Origin: an uncultured Ruminococcus sp.
Lineage (GTDB): Bacteria; Bacillota; Clostridia; Oscillospirales; Ruminococcaceae
Reading direction: 5' to 3'
Assembly (NCBI GenBank): GCA_910584195.1
Contig: CAJTYV010000004.1
Coordinates: 138,257-202,256 of the forward strand
DNA: 64,000 bases
Each line of letters starts with the position of its first letter. Position 1 is the stretch's first letter. Shown here in pieces: positions 24,288 through 33,962 of this stretch. A model generated the notes under the pieces. The model did not search any database and had not been told where the DNA came from. It saw nothing but the letters and a program-made list of their open reading frames with translations. Both the position numbers and the translations under genes were made by a program.

Positions 24288-25211
24288 ATGTCATTTGACA
24301 GACTTATTGAAAAGATCATTGAGTTTAAAAATCCTACAGTGGTAGGTCTTGACCCTAAGCTGGAGTATATTCCCGCTTATATACAAAGACGGTACCTTGA
24401 AAAAGATGGTCTTACTCTCAAAGCGGCTGCTAAAGCAATTTACGATTTCAATCAGGCAATTATTGATGAGATCCACGATATTGTTCCTGCGATTAAGCCT
24501 CAGGCGGCTTATTATGAGATGTACGGTCACTATGGTATCAGAGCTTTGGAAAAAACTATCCGTTATGCAAAGCTTAATGGAATGTTTGTTATAACCGATG
24601 GTAAGCGCAATGATATTGGAGCAACTATGGAAGCGTATACCAATGCTCATCTTGGCTGCACAGCCGTAGGCGAAAGCGTTTCCGAAGCTTTCGGAGCTGA
24701 CGCTCTTACTGTCAACGGTTATCTCGGAACAGATGGTATAGCGCCTCTTTTAAAAGTGTGCAAGGAAAAAGATAAGGGAATTTATGTTCTTGTTAAGACT
24801 TCAAATCCGTCAAGCGGAGAATTGCAGGATCTGAAGCTTGAGGACGGAACTCCGATTTATGCTAAAATGGGAGATCTTTGTGAAATGTGGGGTGCAGATA
24901 CAATAGGCAAGTACGGCTATTCCGCAGTAGGAGCCGTTGTCGGAGCTACATATCCCGAAATGCTTTCGGAGCTGAGAAAAAGACTTCCGCACACTATGTT
25001 CCTTGTACCGGGATACGGAGCGCAGGGCGGCGGAGCAGAAGGATTAAAAGGCGGTTTTGACGAATCCGGACTTGGTGCAGTAGTAAATTCCAGCCGAGCG
25101 GTAATGTGCGCATATAAAAAAGAAGAATGCGATGAGCGTGACTTTGCAAAAGCGGCACGACGTGAAGCAATTCGCATGAGAGACGACATAACTCAGTACA
25201 TAAATCTTTAA
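24288..25211 (+). CDS. pyrF: Orotidine 5'-phosphate decarboxylase (type 2)
   Basis: The 307-residue enzyme makes UMP from OMP. It belongs to the longer, type 2 family: it starts with a helix then VVGLDPKLEYIP. The catalytic lysine/aspartate array is FVITDGKRNDIGATM, and the phosphate-binding end is LVPGYGAQGGGAEGL. Length fits type 2 enzymes (about 270-310). GGAGG lies 8 bp before the ATG, 15 bp after pyrC. A 75-bp gap with a small hairpin (AGGTACGG with CCGTACTT, about 25220-25250) separates it from carA. Confidence 0.95.
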   Translation: MSFDRLIEKIIEFKNPTVVGLDPKLEYIPAYIQRRYLEKDGLTLKAAAKAIYDFNQAIIDEIHDIVPAIKPQAAYYEMYGHYGIRALEKTIRYAKLNGMFVITDGKRNDIGATMEAYTNAHLGCTAVGESVSEAFGADALTVNGYLGTDGIAPLLKVCKEKDKGIYVLVKTSNPSSGELQDLKLEDGTPIYAKMGDLCEMWGADTIGKYGYSAVGAVVGATYPEMLSELRKRLPHTMFLVPGYGAQGGGAEGLKGGFDESGLGAVVNSSRAVMCAYKKEECDERDFAKAARREAIRMRDDITQYINL

Positions 25212-25286
25212 TTTTTGCAAGGTACGGTTTCAATGGCGCAGCCGTACTTATAAATCTTCAATTCTATTGAAAGGATCAATGATAAT

Positions 25287-26405
25287 ATGTCTATATTTGA
25301 TCAATCAAAAAAAGCATATCTGATGCTTGCCGACGGACAAATTTTCGAAGGCAGAAGCTTTGGTAAAGAAGGTTCTGTTATAGGAGAAGTAGTTTTTACA
25401 ACAGGTCTCACAGGCTATCAGGAAACGCTTACCGACCCCAGTTACTATGGTCAAATTGTCACTCAGACCTTTCCGCTTATCGGAAATTATGGTGTGAACT
25501 CAGCAGACAATGAATCGGCTCAGTCATATGTAAGCGGATATATTGTACGTGAATGGTGTACAGTTCCGTCTAATTTCCGCTGTGAAGGAAATATTAACGA
25601 TTTTCTCGTAAAGAATAATATAATAGGTATTTGTAATATCGATACCCGGCGTCTGACAAGAGCCATTCGCGAAACCGGAGTTATGAACGGTATTATAACA
25701 AACGAGGATGTTTATGCTCAAAAAGATGAACTTTTGCGGAAAATCAAAGCCTTTTCAGTTAAGGATGCCGTAAAATCGGTAACTGCTTCCGAGAAAATAA
25801 CTTATCTGCCGGAAGAAAAAAAATATCGTGTCATACTTTTTGATTTCGGATACAAGCGTAATATCAGACAGGAACTTGTGAACAGGGGATGCGAGGTAAT
25901 CGTTGTTCCCGCATGGACAACTGCCGATGAAGTAAAATCTCTTACACCCGATGGAATTATGTTTTCCAACGGACCCGGAGACCCTGCTGAAAATACCGTT
26001 ATTATTGAAAATATTAAGGAGATACAGAAGCTTGGTATTCCTATTTTTGGAATTTGTCTCGGTCATCAGCTTATGGCTTTGGCAAACGGAGGAAAGACTG
26101 AGAAACTGAAATACGGTCACAGAGGAGCAAATCAGCCGGTTATTGACCTTGAAAGCGGACTTACCTATGTAACGAGCCAGAATCACGGATATGCGGTTAT
26201 CGGTGATAGTATTGACCCTGCTGTGGGACAGGTTTCTCACGTAAATGCCAATGATAAAACCTGCGAGGGAATACGCTATACAATTTCAAATGCGCGTACT
26301 GTACAGTTCCACCCGGAAGCTCACGGAGGTCCTTTTGATACTTCCTATTTATTTGATGATTTTGTAAAAACAATGGCAAAAAATATGGAAAGGGCAGGTG
26401 AATGA
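25287..26405 (+). CDS. carA: Carbamoyl-phosphate synthase small (glutaminase) subunit
   Basis: The 372-residue subunit hydrolyses glutamine and passes ammonia to CarB. The N-terminal CarA domain has the typical VVFTTGLTGYQETLTDPSY. The C-terminal class I glutamine amidotransferase domain has the oxyanion strand SNGPGDP, the nucleophile in GICLGHQ (Cys257) and the His/Glu pair in VQFHPEA. AAGGAT precedes the ATG. The end overlaps the region of the carB start. Position between pyrF and carB indicates supply of carbamoyl phosphate mainly for pyrimidines. Confidence 0.96.
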   Translation: MSIFDQSKKAYLMLADGQIFEGRSFGKEGSVIGEVVFTTGLTGYQETLTDPSYYGQIVTQTFPLIGNYGVNSADNESAQSYVSGYIVREWCTVPSNFRCEGNINDFLVKNNIIGICNIDTRRLTRAIRETGVMNGIITNEDVYAQKDELLRKIKAFSVKDAVKSVTASEKITYLPEEKKYRVILFDFGYKRNIRQELVNRGCEVIVVPAWTTADEVKSLTPDGIMFSNGPGDPAENTVIIENIKEIQKLGIPIFGICLGHQLMALANGGKTEKLKYGHRGANQPVIDLESGLTYVTSQNHGYAVIGDSIDPAVGQVSHVNANDKTCEGIRYTISNARTVQFHPEAHGGPFDTSYLFDDFVKTMAKNMERAGE

Positions 26406-26406
26406 A

Positions 26407-29400
26407 ATGCCGCTTAGAAGTGATATAAAAAAGGTTTTGGTTATCGGTTCGGGTCCTATTGTCATCGGACAGGCGGCTGAATTCGACTACGCAGGAACTC
26501 AGGCATGCCGTGCTTTAAAACAAGAGGGACTGGAAGTAATTTTGATAAACTCCAATCCCGCTACGATTATGACAGACAAGGCTATGGCAGACAAAGTTTA
26601 TATCGAACCTTTGACAATTGACGTAGTAAAACGTATTATCCAGCTTGAGAAGCCTGACAGCTTATTGTCCACACTTGGAGGACAAACGGGACTTACTCTT
26701 TCAATGCAGCTTGCGGCTGAGGGCTTTCTTGAAGCCAATAACGTTAAGCTTTTGGGCGCTGATCCTGAGACTATCCATAAAGCTGAAGACAGACAGGCTT
26801 TTAAGGATACAATGGAGAAAATCGGCGAACCATGCATTCCGTCAAAGGTCGTAGAAACGGTTGAAGATGCTATGGAATTCGCACAGTTTATCGGTTATCC
26901 TGTTATTGTTCGTCCGGCGTTTACACTTGGAGGAACGGGCGGAGGTATTGCTGAAACAGAAGCTGAGCTTCATGAAATCGCTACAAACGGTCTGAGACTT
27001 TCTCCTATTACACAGATTCTTGTAGAAAAGTGCATAAGCGGCTGGAAAGAGATAGAGTTTGAGGTTATACGTGACAGTAAGGGAAATGTTATCACTGTCT
27101 GCTCTATGGAAAATTTCGATCCTGTAGGTGTTCATACCGGCGATAGTATAGTAATCGCACCTGCTGTTACGCTTACTGACAGAGAATATCAGATGCTCCG
27201 AACGGCGGCTATCAATATTATCAAAGAGCTTAAAGTAGAGGGCGGATGCAACTGCCAGTTTGCGCTCCACCCAACAAGTTTTGAATATGCCGTTATAGAG
27301 GTAAATCCAAGAGTTTCTCGTTCTTCTGCACTTGCTTCAAAAGCAACCGGTTATCCTATTGCTAAAACCGCGGCTAAAATTGCTATTGGCTATACTCTTG
27401 ATGAGATTATCAATCAAGTTACAGGCAAGACATATGCATGCTTTGAACCTGCTTTGGACTACGTTGTAATAAAATTTCCTAAATGGGCTTTTGACAAATT
27501 CGTTTATGCAAAACGTACTCTCGGTACACAAATGAAAGCAACAGGCGAGGTAATGGCTATCGGAACTTCTTTTGAGCAGGCTATGATGAAAGCCGTTCGT
27601 TCCATTGAATTGGGACTTGATACAATGAGCATGAAAAAGTTTGCCAAAATGACAGTGGACGAACTGCGCTCTAAGCTCCATGATATTGACGATGAACGTT
27701 CGTTCGTGGTATTTGAAGCTTTGAAGAAGGGGATCACTCCCGAAGAGATCCACGATATAACAATGATCGACAATTGGTTTCTTTATAAGCTTCTTAATTT
27801 GGCTGAGCTTGAAAAGTGGCTTGCAGACGGCGAATTAACAGAAGAAAAATATGATACGGCAAAGCAGTACGGTTATCTTGACAGTACGATAGAGCGTCTC
27901 AGCGGACAGAAATGTCCGAAGCACAAATCGGCCGTATTCAAAATGGTTGATACATGTGCAGGAGAGTTCAAAGCAGAAACGCCGTACTTTTATTCGACTT
28001 TTGATGATGAAAATGAAGCGGAACAGTTTATCCAACGTCAGAATTCAGACAAGAAAAAGGTTATTGTTTTCGGTTCGGGACCTATTCGTATCGGTCAGGG
28101 AATTGAGTTCGACTATTGTTCTGTTCACTGTGTGTGGACTTTAAAGGAACTTGGATATGAAGCCGTTATATGCAATAACAATCCTGAAACTGTTTCTACA
28201 GATTTTGACACAGGCGACCGACTTTACTTTGATCCGCTTACAAAAGAGGACGTTGAAGCTATTATTGAGACTGAAAAGCCTTACGGAGTAGTTGTTCAGT
28301 TCGGCGGACAGACTGCTATCAAGCTTACGCGTCACCTTGCAGATATGGGAGTCAATATCCTTGGAACGTCAGCCGATATGATAGATGCAGCGGAGGACAG
28401 AGAACGTTTCGATGAAGTTCTCGAAAAATGCGGTATACCGCGTCCGCAGGGACATACGGTAATGACCTCGGAGGAAGCTGTTGCGGCAGCCGAAGAACTG
28501 GGGTACCCAGTGCTGCTTCGCCCATCATATGTACTGGGCGGACAAAATATGATAATCGCTCATTCAAAGGCAGACGTTGTTGAGTACATGGGTATCATAA
28601 CAAGCCATATGATAGAAAATCCTGTGCTTATTGATAAATATATGATGGGTACTGAGGTCGAAGTTGACGCTATCTGCGATGGTGAAGATTTTCTTATTCC
28701 CGGTATTATGGAGCATATCGAAAGAGCCGGAGTACATTCGGGCGATTCTATCTCGATCTATCCTGCACAGCACCTTTCTGAGCGTATCAAGCGCATTATC
28801 GTAGAATATACGAGAAAACTTGCAAAGGAACTTAATGTTATCGGACTTGTAAACATTCAGTATGTTGTGTATAATCACGAGGTATATGTTATTGAAGTGA
28901 ATCCGCGTTCCTCCCGAACGGTTCCGTATATAAGCAAGGTTACCGGAATCCCTATGGTGGATATTGCTACAAAGATAATGTTTGGTGCAAAGCTAAGGGA
29001 TATGGGTTACGAAAGCGGACTTTATCCTGCAGGAGACTATGTTGCGGTAAAAGTTCCGGTGTTCTCTTTTGAAAAGCTGACCGATGTAGATACTATGCTT
29101 GGACCTGAAATGAAGTCTACAGGCGAATGTCTCGGTATAGGCAGAAATCTTGAGGACGCTCTGTTAAAGGGACTTATTGCGGCAGGTTTTGACCTGAAAA
29201 AACAAGGCGGAGTTCTTATTTCCGTTCGTGATTCGGACAAGCAGGAGATACTTCCTATTGCCGATAAGTTTGAGCGTATGGGATTTGAGCTTTATGCGAC
29301 CTCCGGCACTCAGAGCGTTCTGACAAGGAATATGATAGCATCGCACCTTGTTCGGAAAATTTCCGATGGTGAACCTAACGTGGTTTCTCTGCTTGAAAGC

Positions 29401-29598
29401 GGTAAAGTAAATTATGTAATTTCGACCTCCGCAAAAGGCAGACTGCCTGAAAGAGACAGTGTTAAGATGAGACGTAAGTCTATCGAACGCTCCATATGCA
29501 GTCTTACTGCGATAGATACGGCAAAATCGCTTGCTAAAGTGCTTGAATCCGGCAGAACCATTAATGACGTTGAATTGGTCGATATAACTAAGCTCTGA
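26407..29598 (+). CDS. carB: Carbamoyl-phosphate synthase large subunit
   Basis: At ~1063 residues this is a full-length CarB with two homologous halves, each a pre-ATP-grasp plus ATP-grasp unit: the first begins KKVLVIGSGPIVIGQAAEFDYAG, the second KKVIVFGSGPIRIGQGIEFDY (about residue 550). A C-terminal MGS-like allosteric domain (about 930-1063) contains DKFERMGFELYATSGT. A GTG three codons upstream (26398) is in frame, but AGGTG at 26396-26400 is correctly spaced only for the ATG at 26407. It is the last pyrimidine gene; a weak hairpin follows. Confidence 0.95.
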   Translation: MPLRSDIKKVLVIGSGPIVIGQAAEFDYAGTQACRALKQEGLEVILINSNPATIMTDKAMADKVYIEPLTIDVVKRIIQLEKPDSLLSTLGGQTGLTLSMQLAAEGFLEANNVKLLGADPETIHKAEDRQAFKDTMEKIGEPCIPSKVVETVEDAMEFAQFIGYPVIVRPAFTLGGTGGGIAETEAELHEIATNGLRLSPITQILVEKCISGWKEIEFEVIRDSKGNVITVCSMENFDPVGVHTGDSIVIAPAVTLTDREYQMLRTAAINIIKELKVEGGCNCQFALHPTSFEYAVIEVNPRVSRSSALASKATGYPIAKTAAKIAIGYTLDEIINQVTGKTYACFEPALDYVVIKFPKWAFDKFVYAKRTLGTQMKATGEVMAIGTSFEQAMMKAVRSIELGLDTMSMKKFAKMTVDELRSKLHDIDDERSFVVFEALKKGITPEEIHDITMIDNWFLYKLLNLAELEKWLADGELTEEKYDTAKQYGYLDSTIERLSGQKCPKHKSAVFKMVDTCAGEFKAETPYFYSTFDDENEAEQFIQRQNSDKKKVIVFGSGPIRIGQGIEFDYCSVHCVWTLKELGYEAVICNNNPETVSTDFDTGDRLYFDPLTKEDVEAIIETEKPYGVVVQFGGQTAIKLTRHLADMGVNILGTSADMIDAAEDRERFDEVLEKCGIPRPQGHTVMTSEEAVAAAEELGYPVLLRPSYVLGGQNMIIAHSKADVVEYMGIITSHMIENPVLIDKYMMGTEVEVDAICDGEDFLIPGIMEHIERAGVHSGDSISIYPAQHLSERIKRIIVEYTRKLAKELNVIGLVNIQYVVYNHEVYVIEVNPRSSRTVPYISKVTGIPMVDIATKIMFGAKLRDMGYESGLYPAGDYVAVKVPVFSFEKLTDVDTMLGPEMKSTGECLGIGRNLEDALLKGLIAAGFDLKKQGGVLISVRDSDKQEILPIADKFERMGFELYATSGTQSVLTRNMIASHLVRKISDGEPNVVSLLESGKVNYVISTSAKGRLPERDSVKMRRKSIERSICSLTAIDTAKSLAKVLESGRTINDVELVDITKL

Positions 29599-29613
29599 TT
29601 TTTTAATGCTTTT

Positions 29614-29648
29614 CTTAATCCCTCTAGAGATGATCTACAGGGATTAAG
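29614..29648 (+). terminator. Weak terminator hairpin after carB
   Basis: CTTAATCCCT (29614-29623) pairs with AGGGATTAAG (29639-29648) and is followed by AGTTTGTATTT, a poor U-tract. The next ~95 bp contain no gene. Confidence 0.55.
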
Positions 29649-29745
29649 AGTTTGTATTTATAAAGGCATAGGAAAAATTGATAATGGATGTAAGATGTAA
29701 TATTGTTTAACGTAAGTCAATAACCATGAAAAAACATAAATCCAC

Positions 29746-29774
29746 TTGACTAATTTCCCATAATAGGGTATAAT
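29746..29774 (+). promoter_or_regulatory. Sigma-A promoter of the Mrp-type gene
   Basis: TTGACT (29746-29751) and TATAAT (29769-29774) have a 17-bp spacer; AAAAGGAG precedes the ATG at 29807. Confidence 0.8.
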
Positions 29775-29806
29775 AATTAATATCAAATTAAAAGGAGAAT
29801 TTAAAA

Positions 29807-30631
29807 ATGAGTGAATGCACACACGATTGTTCTTCATGCGGAAGTGATTGTTCAAGCAGAACAGAACCGCAGAGCCTTATCGAAAAGCCGAATCAGATGA
29901 GCAAAATAGGCAAAGTTATCGGAATCGTCAGCGGAAAGGGCGGAGTAGGCAAGACTATGGTCTCATCTATGCTTGCCGTTTCAGCTCAGAGAATGGGCAA
30001 AAACGTTGGTCTGCTCGATGCGGATATTACAGGACCTTCCGTACCAAAGGCGTTTGGCATACATGAAAAAGCCGATGCCTGCGAATTCGGAATTATTCCC
30101 CGCAAAAGTAAAATGGGAATAGATATAATGTCAATTAATCTCTTACTTGAAAACGAATCAGATCCTGTTGTTTGGAGAGGACCTGTTATTGCAGGTGTTG
30201 TAAAACAGTTTTGGACGGACGTAATATGGAAAGATATTGATTATCTGTTCGTTGATATGCCTCCGGGAACAGGCGATGTGCCGCTTACCGTGTTCCAGTC
30301 TATTCCTGTGGACGGTATCGTTATTGTGACATCGCCGCAGGAACTTGTTTCCATGATAGTGGAGAAAGCTGTAAAAATGGCGAAGCTCATGAATATTCCG
30401 ATAGTCGGTATCGTTGAGAACATGAGTTATTTTGAATGCCCCGGCTGCGGAAAGAAGCACAAGATATACGGCGACAGCCATATCGAGGATATTGCCAAGG
30501 AATACGGCATTCCCGTACTCGCTCAGATACCTATAGCGCCGGAGCTTGCAAAGCACTGCGATCAGGGTACTATCGAGCTGTTTGAGGGAGATTGGATAGA
30601 TCCTGCAATAAATCAAATTGTGAATTTATAA
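29807..30631 (+). CDS. Mrp/NBP35-family Fe-S cluster carrier ATPase
   Basis: A 274-residue deviant Walker-A P-loop ATPase: GKGGVGKT at 43-50, LLDADITGPS (switch I) and FVDMPPGTGD. The C-terminal cluster-binding pair is CPGC (Cys211, Cys214). Family knowledge: these proteins carry and deliver [4Fe-4S] clusters as dimers. The N-terminus has four cysteines in 12 residues (Cys4, Cys8, Cys11, Cys15), reminiscent of the extra N-terminal cluster of NBP35-type members, though the spacing differs. It stands alone, with its own promoter and terminator. Confidence 0.92.
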   Translation: MSECTHDCSSCGSDCSSRTEPQSLIEKPNQMSKIGKVIGIVSGKGGVGKTMVSSMLAVSAQRMGKNVGLLDADITGPSVPKAFGIHEKADACEFGIIPRKSKMGIDIMSINLLLENESDPVVWRGPVIAGVVKQFWTDVIWKDIDYLFVDMPPGTGDVPLTVFQSIPVDGIVIVTSPQELVSMIVEKAVKMAKLMNIPIVGIVENMSYFECPGCGKKHKIYGDSHIEDIAKEYGIPVLAQIPIAPELAKHCDQGTIELFEGDWIDPAINQIVNL

Positions 30632-30635
30632 TAAA

Positions 30636-30673
30636 ATGCAGCAGCCGTCATAATGTCGGCTGCTGCATTTTTA
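30636..30673 (+). terminator. Terminator of the Mrp-type gene
   Basis: A 12-bp stem, ATGCAGCAGCCG with CGGCTGCTGCAT, is followed by TTTTTATT, starting 5 bp after the stop codon. Confidence 0.9.
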
Positions 30674-30697
30674 TTAATGATCCGATTGATTTTCAAT

Positions 30698-30731
30698 AAA
30701 AAAGCCAAGCATCTTGTGCTTGACTTTTTTC
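30698..30731 (-). terminator. Terminator of the rnj-ftsH gene run
   Basis: On the minus strand GTCAAGCA (5' arm) pairs with TGCTTGGC and is followed by TTTTTT. It lies about 22 bp after the ftsH stop. Confidence 0.88.
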
Positions 30732-30752
30732 AGAGACATAGGCTCTGTTAAA

Positions 30753-32615
30753 TTATTCATTTATATGATGAGTAATATCTTCGCCTTTCATGAGACGTTC
30801 AAAGTCTTCGCCATTGATTTTCTCATGTTCAAGGAGATATTCTGCCAAACGATGTATTTTATCAGCGTTGGCTTTAAGAATTGCAATACAGTCCTCATAA
30901 GATTTTTCTATGATATTCTTTACTTCCTCGTCTATTTGTGCCGCCACAGCTTCGCTGTAATTACGTGTATGACCGTAATCCTTACCGAGAAATACTTCAT
31001 CGTTATCCGAACCGTATACGACAGTACCAAGTTTGCTTGAAAATCCGTACTTTGTCACCATATTTCTTGCTGTATTGGTTGCTCTTTCAATATCATTGGA
31101 AGCTCCTGTGCAAATATCATCGAGGAAAATTTCTTCTGCCGCACGTCCGCCGAGAAGCATAACGATATTTTCACGCATTTGATTACGTGAAACGTGCATA
31201 TCGTCAGTATCTGGGCGTGTAACCGTAAGACCGGCAGCCATACCACGCTGTATGATAGTGACCTGATGCACCTTATCCTGAGTAGGAAGATTATATGCTG
31301 CGACTGCATGACCAGCTTCATGATAAGCAGTTATTTTTTTATCACGCTCTGTGACTATCCTTGATTTCTTTTCAGGACCTGCTATTACTTTCATGATAGC
31401 TTCTTCTATATCTTTTTCAACAATGGAATTTCTATTTGCTCTTGCAGCTAAAAGAGCAGCTTCATTGAGAACATTTTCCAAGTCAGCGCCTGTAAATCCC
31501 TGAGTAGTCTGCGCGATCATACGCATGTCAATATCGGGAGAAAGCGGTTTATTTTTCGCGTGTACTTTCAGTATTTCCTCACGACCCTTTACGTCAGGAT
31601 ATCCGACCATTATCTGCCTGTCAAAACGTCCAGGGCGAAGCAGAGCCGGATCAAGAATATCACGGCGATTTGTAGCTGCAATAACAATAACGCTTTCGTT
31701 TCCGGTAAATCCATCCATTTCAACGAGAAGCTGATTTAATGTCTGTTCACGTTCGTCATGACCGCCTCCAAGACCGGCGCCTCTGTGACGTCCTACAGCG
31801 TCTATTTCATCAATAAAAATAATTGACGGAGAATGTTTTTTCGCCTGATCAAAGAGATCTCGTACTCTTGAAGCGCCGACGCCTACAAACATTTCAACGA
31901 AATCAGAACCGGAAATGGGGAAGAAAGGAACTCTTGCTTCACCAGCTACAGCTCTTGCAAGCAACGTTTTTCCCGTACCGGGAGGCCCTAACAACAGAAC
32001 GCCTTTTGGAATTTTTGCACCTATTTCTGTATATTTTCCAGGATTTTTCAAAAAATCGACTATTTCTTCAAGTTCTTTCTTTTCTTCATCAGCGCCTGCA
32101 ACATCCTTGAAAGTTGCCTTTCGTGCGTCTGCCTGATTTTTCAGATTTGCTTTACCGAAAGAAGTGTATTTGCTGCCGCCTCCGTTTTGCCGCATCATGA
32201 ATACAAATAAGAATATCGCTAAGCCGACCGTAAGAAATACGGGTATAAGTGTCAGAAGCCATGTGTTGTCTTTGGGGCGGATATAATTCTGCACTAACGG
32301 GTCATTGGGATACTTTTTGTTATATTCCTTACGATATTCCTTTGTATCGTCAAGAAATATGCTGACATAAGGAACTTCATACTTGCGTTTTGTCTCCTCG
32401 CCCCTGAGCTGATATGTCAGCTTTCCCGAGCCGAGATCAAGCTCATAGTAGGACACTTTGTATTGGTCGAAATACGTTATAACCTTAGTATATTCTGTTT
32501 TTGTAGCATTTCCGTAAAATTTTGAAATTACAAAGTACACGCAGAATATCGAGAGCAAAACGATAAGAATGTAAGTAATTATGCCGCTGTGTTTTTTAGG
32601 TGTCAAGTCACACAC
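30753..32615 (-). CDS. ftsH: ATP-dependent zinc metalloprotease FtsH
   Basis: A 620-residue membrane-anchored AAA+ protease. It has two helices (about 11-31 and 120-141) flanking a small external domain, then the AAA module with Walker A GPPGTGKT (210-217), Walker B IIFIDEIDA and the second region of homology ATNRRDILDPALLRPGRFDR. The zinc site is HEAGH (432-436), with the third ligand in the DDICTGASNDIERAT region. It degrades membrane and regulatory proteins. The gene overlaps the end of tilS by 13 bp. The start is uncertain: the GTG at 32615 overlaps the GGAG, so a TTG three codons later (32606) may be the true start. Confidence 0.95.
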   Translation of the reverse strand: MCDLTPKKHSGIITYILIVLLSIFCVYFVISKFYGNATKTEYTKVITYFDQYKVSYYELDLGSGKLTYQLRGEETKRKYEVPYVSIFLDDTKEYRKEYNKKYPNDPLVQNYIRPKDNTWLLTLIPVFLTVGLAIFLFVFMMRQNGGGSKYTSFGKANLKNQADARKATFKDVAGADEEKKELEEIVDFLKNPGKYTEIGAKIPKGVLLLGPPGTGKTLLARAVAGEARVPFFPISGSDFVEMFVGVGASRVRDLFDQAKKHSPSIIFIDEIDAVGRHRGAGLGGGHDEREQTLNQLLVEMDGFTGNESVIVIAATNRRDILDPALLRPGRFDRQIMVGYPDVKGREEILKVHAKNKPLSPDIDMRMIAQTTQGFTGADLENVLNEAALLAARANRNSIVEKDIEEAIMKVIAGPEKKSRIVTERDKKITAYHEAGHAVAAYNLPTQDKVHQVTIIQRGMAAGLTVTRPDTDDMHVSRNQMRENIVMLLGGRAAEEIFLDDICTGASNDIERATNTARNMVTKYGFSSKLGTVVYGSDNDEVFLGKDYGHTRNYSEAVAAQIDEEVKNIIEKSYEDCIAILKANADKIHRLAEYLLEHEKINGEDFERLMKGEDITHHINE

Positions 32616-33961
32616 TCCATTCTTTCCCGTTTTATGGTAATTTTCAGCAGACGTGATGAGTTTTCATCGGGAGTAACCCTATCTGCGATTCCAATTTTTT
32701 CCCCGAATATCGTACCTTGTTCATCTTCTATGAAGTGTATGGTACTGCGCAGGGATACGGGAATTGTTTCATTAATAATTTTTTTTACCGAAGAAGTGAA
32801 GCTTCTTCCGCTTAGACGAATTTTATCGCCGGATTTTCTGTTTCTGACAACAGCCTTTCCTATTATTTTATCATAATCAATAAGATAAAATGTTGATTTT
32901 CTGTGAACAATATCATTTTTCTCCAAATTTTCACAATTGACAAGCTCGCAGATTAATTTAGTATTGGGGAATATGCTGTTTTCTCCAATTTTAAGTTCTG
33001 TTGATACGGCGTTTTCAAAATTATTTGTTGGTTTAATTTCTTGGATTTTCGTAATTGTTCCATCAGAAATAAAATAAAAATTTCCCGAAATATTTAATTT
33101 TCCGCCGTTTACAGCTATTCGTCCGCATTCGTCAAGTTTTTTATGCGAAACAGGAAATCCGTTTTCTATAAGGTATCTTGAAATACATCGGTTTCTGATA
33201 ACTTCATTATACCCGTTCAGACCTGTAAATACGCCATTATAAAAACATTTTTCCATAGTTTCGTTAACTTTCGTTTCTATAAGCTTGTTTTCAATTCGCA
33301 AGACATGTGCTGTACGTGCCGATGTTTCTGTAAGCGAACCGTTGATTTCTTTCATCAAAGGAATTATTTTATGACGTATTTTGTTTCTGGTGTAGTCATC
33401 AGTAAGATTTGTGCTGTCAGTAACATACGTTTGTCCGATTACTTTCAAATACTGTTCTATTTCCTTGCGTGAGACATTTAGCAGCGGACGAATAATATTT
33501 TCGCGTACAGGCGGGATTCCCGTCATGCCTTTAAGTCCCGTACCTCGTATCAAATTCAGAATCATTGTTTCGAGGTTATCATCAGCGTTGTGTGCGGTGG
33601 AAAGAATTTTTCCACAGGTATATTTTCGAAATATGCTGTACCGAAGTTCTCTTGCGGCTTCTTCGCACGAAAGTCCTTTTTCAGCCGAATATTCTTTAAC
33701 ATTGCAGGAAACAGAGTTGAATTTTATTCTGAGATTTCTGCAAAGCTCGCGGCAGAACGCTTCATCGCGGTCGCTTTCTTCTCCTCGGAGACAATGATTA
33801 ACATGCAGAGCCTCAACGTCAAATCCTATTTCAAACGAAAGCTCACGAATTGCATAAAGCATACAGACACTGTCGGCTCCGCCTGAAAGAGCGCACACAA
33901 CGATACAGCCGGGGTGCAGCATATCATATTTTTCCGCAAAATCACGAATTTTGTCAAGCAT
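32603..33961 (-). CDS. tilS: tRNA(Ile)-lysidine synthase
   Basis: A ~452-residue N-type PP-loop ATPase that converts C34 of tRNA-Ile(CAU) to lysidine. The PP-loop is SGGADS (26-31), and the conserved HNADDNLETMILNLIRGTGLKGMTGIPP marks the TilS catalytic core. The C-terminal third holds the tRNA-binding domain (IGKAVVRNRKSGDKIRLSGRS). The frame runs upstream to 34066, but the dnaB stop lies one base before the ATG at 33961 and GGAGGTG lies just upstream, so the inner start is chosen. The tilS-ftsH order is common in Firmicutes. Confidence 0.94.
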   Translation of the reverse strand: MLDKIRDFAEKYDMLHPGCIVVCALSGGADSVCMLYAIRELSFEIGFDVEALHVNHCLRGEESDRDEAFCRELCRNLRIKFNSVSCNVKEYSAEKGLSCEEAARELRYSIFRKYTCGKILSTAHNADDNLETMILNLIRGTGLKGMTGIPPVRENIIRPLLNVSRKEIEQYLKVIGQTYVTDSTNLTDDYTRNKIRHKIIPLMKEINGSLTETSARTAHVLRIENKLIETKVNETMEKCFYNGVFTGLNGYNEVIRNRCISRYLIENGFPVSHKKLDECGRIAVNGGKLNISGNFYFISDGTITKIQEIKPTNNFENAVSTELKIGENSIFPNTKLICELVNCENLEKNDIVHRKSTFYLIDYDKIIGKAVVRNRKSGDKIRLSGRSFTSSVKKIINETIPVSLRSTIHFIEDEQGTIFGEKIGIADRVTPDENSSRLLKITIKRERMECVT

Positions 33962-33962
33962 A

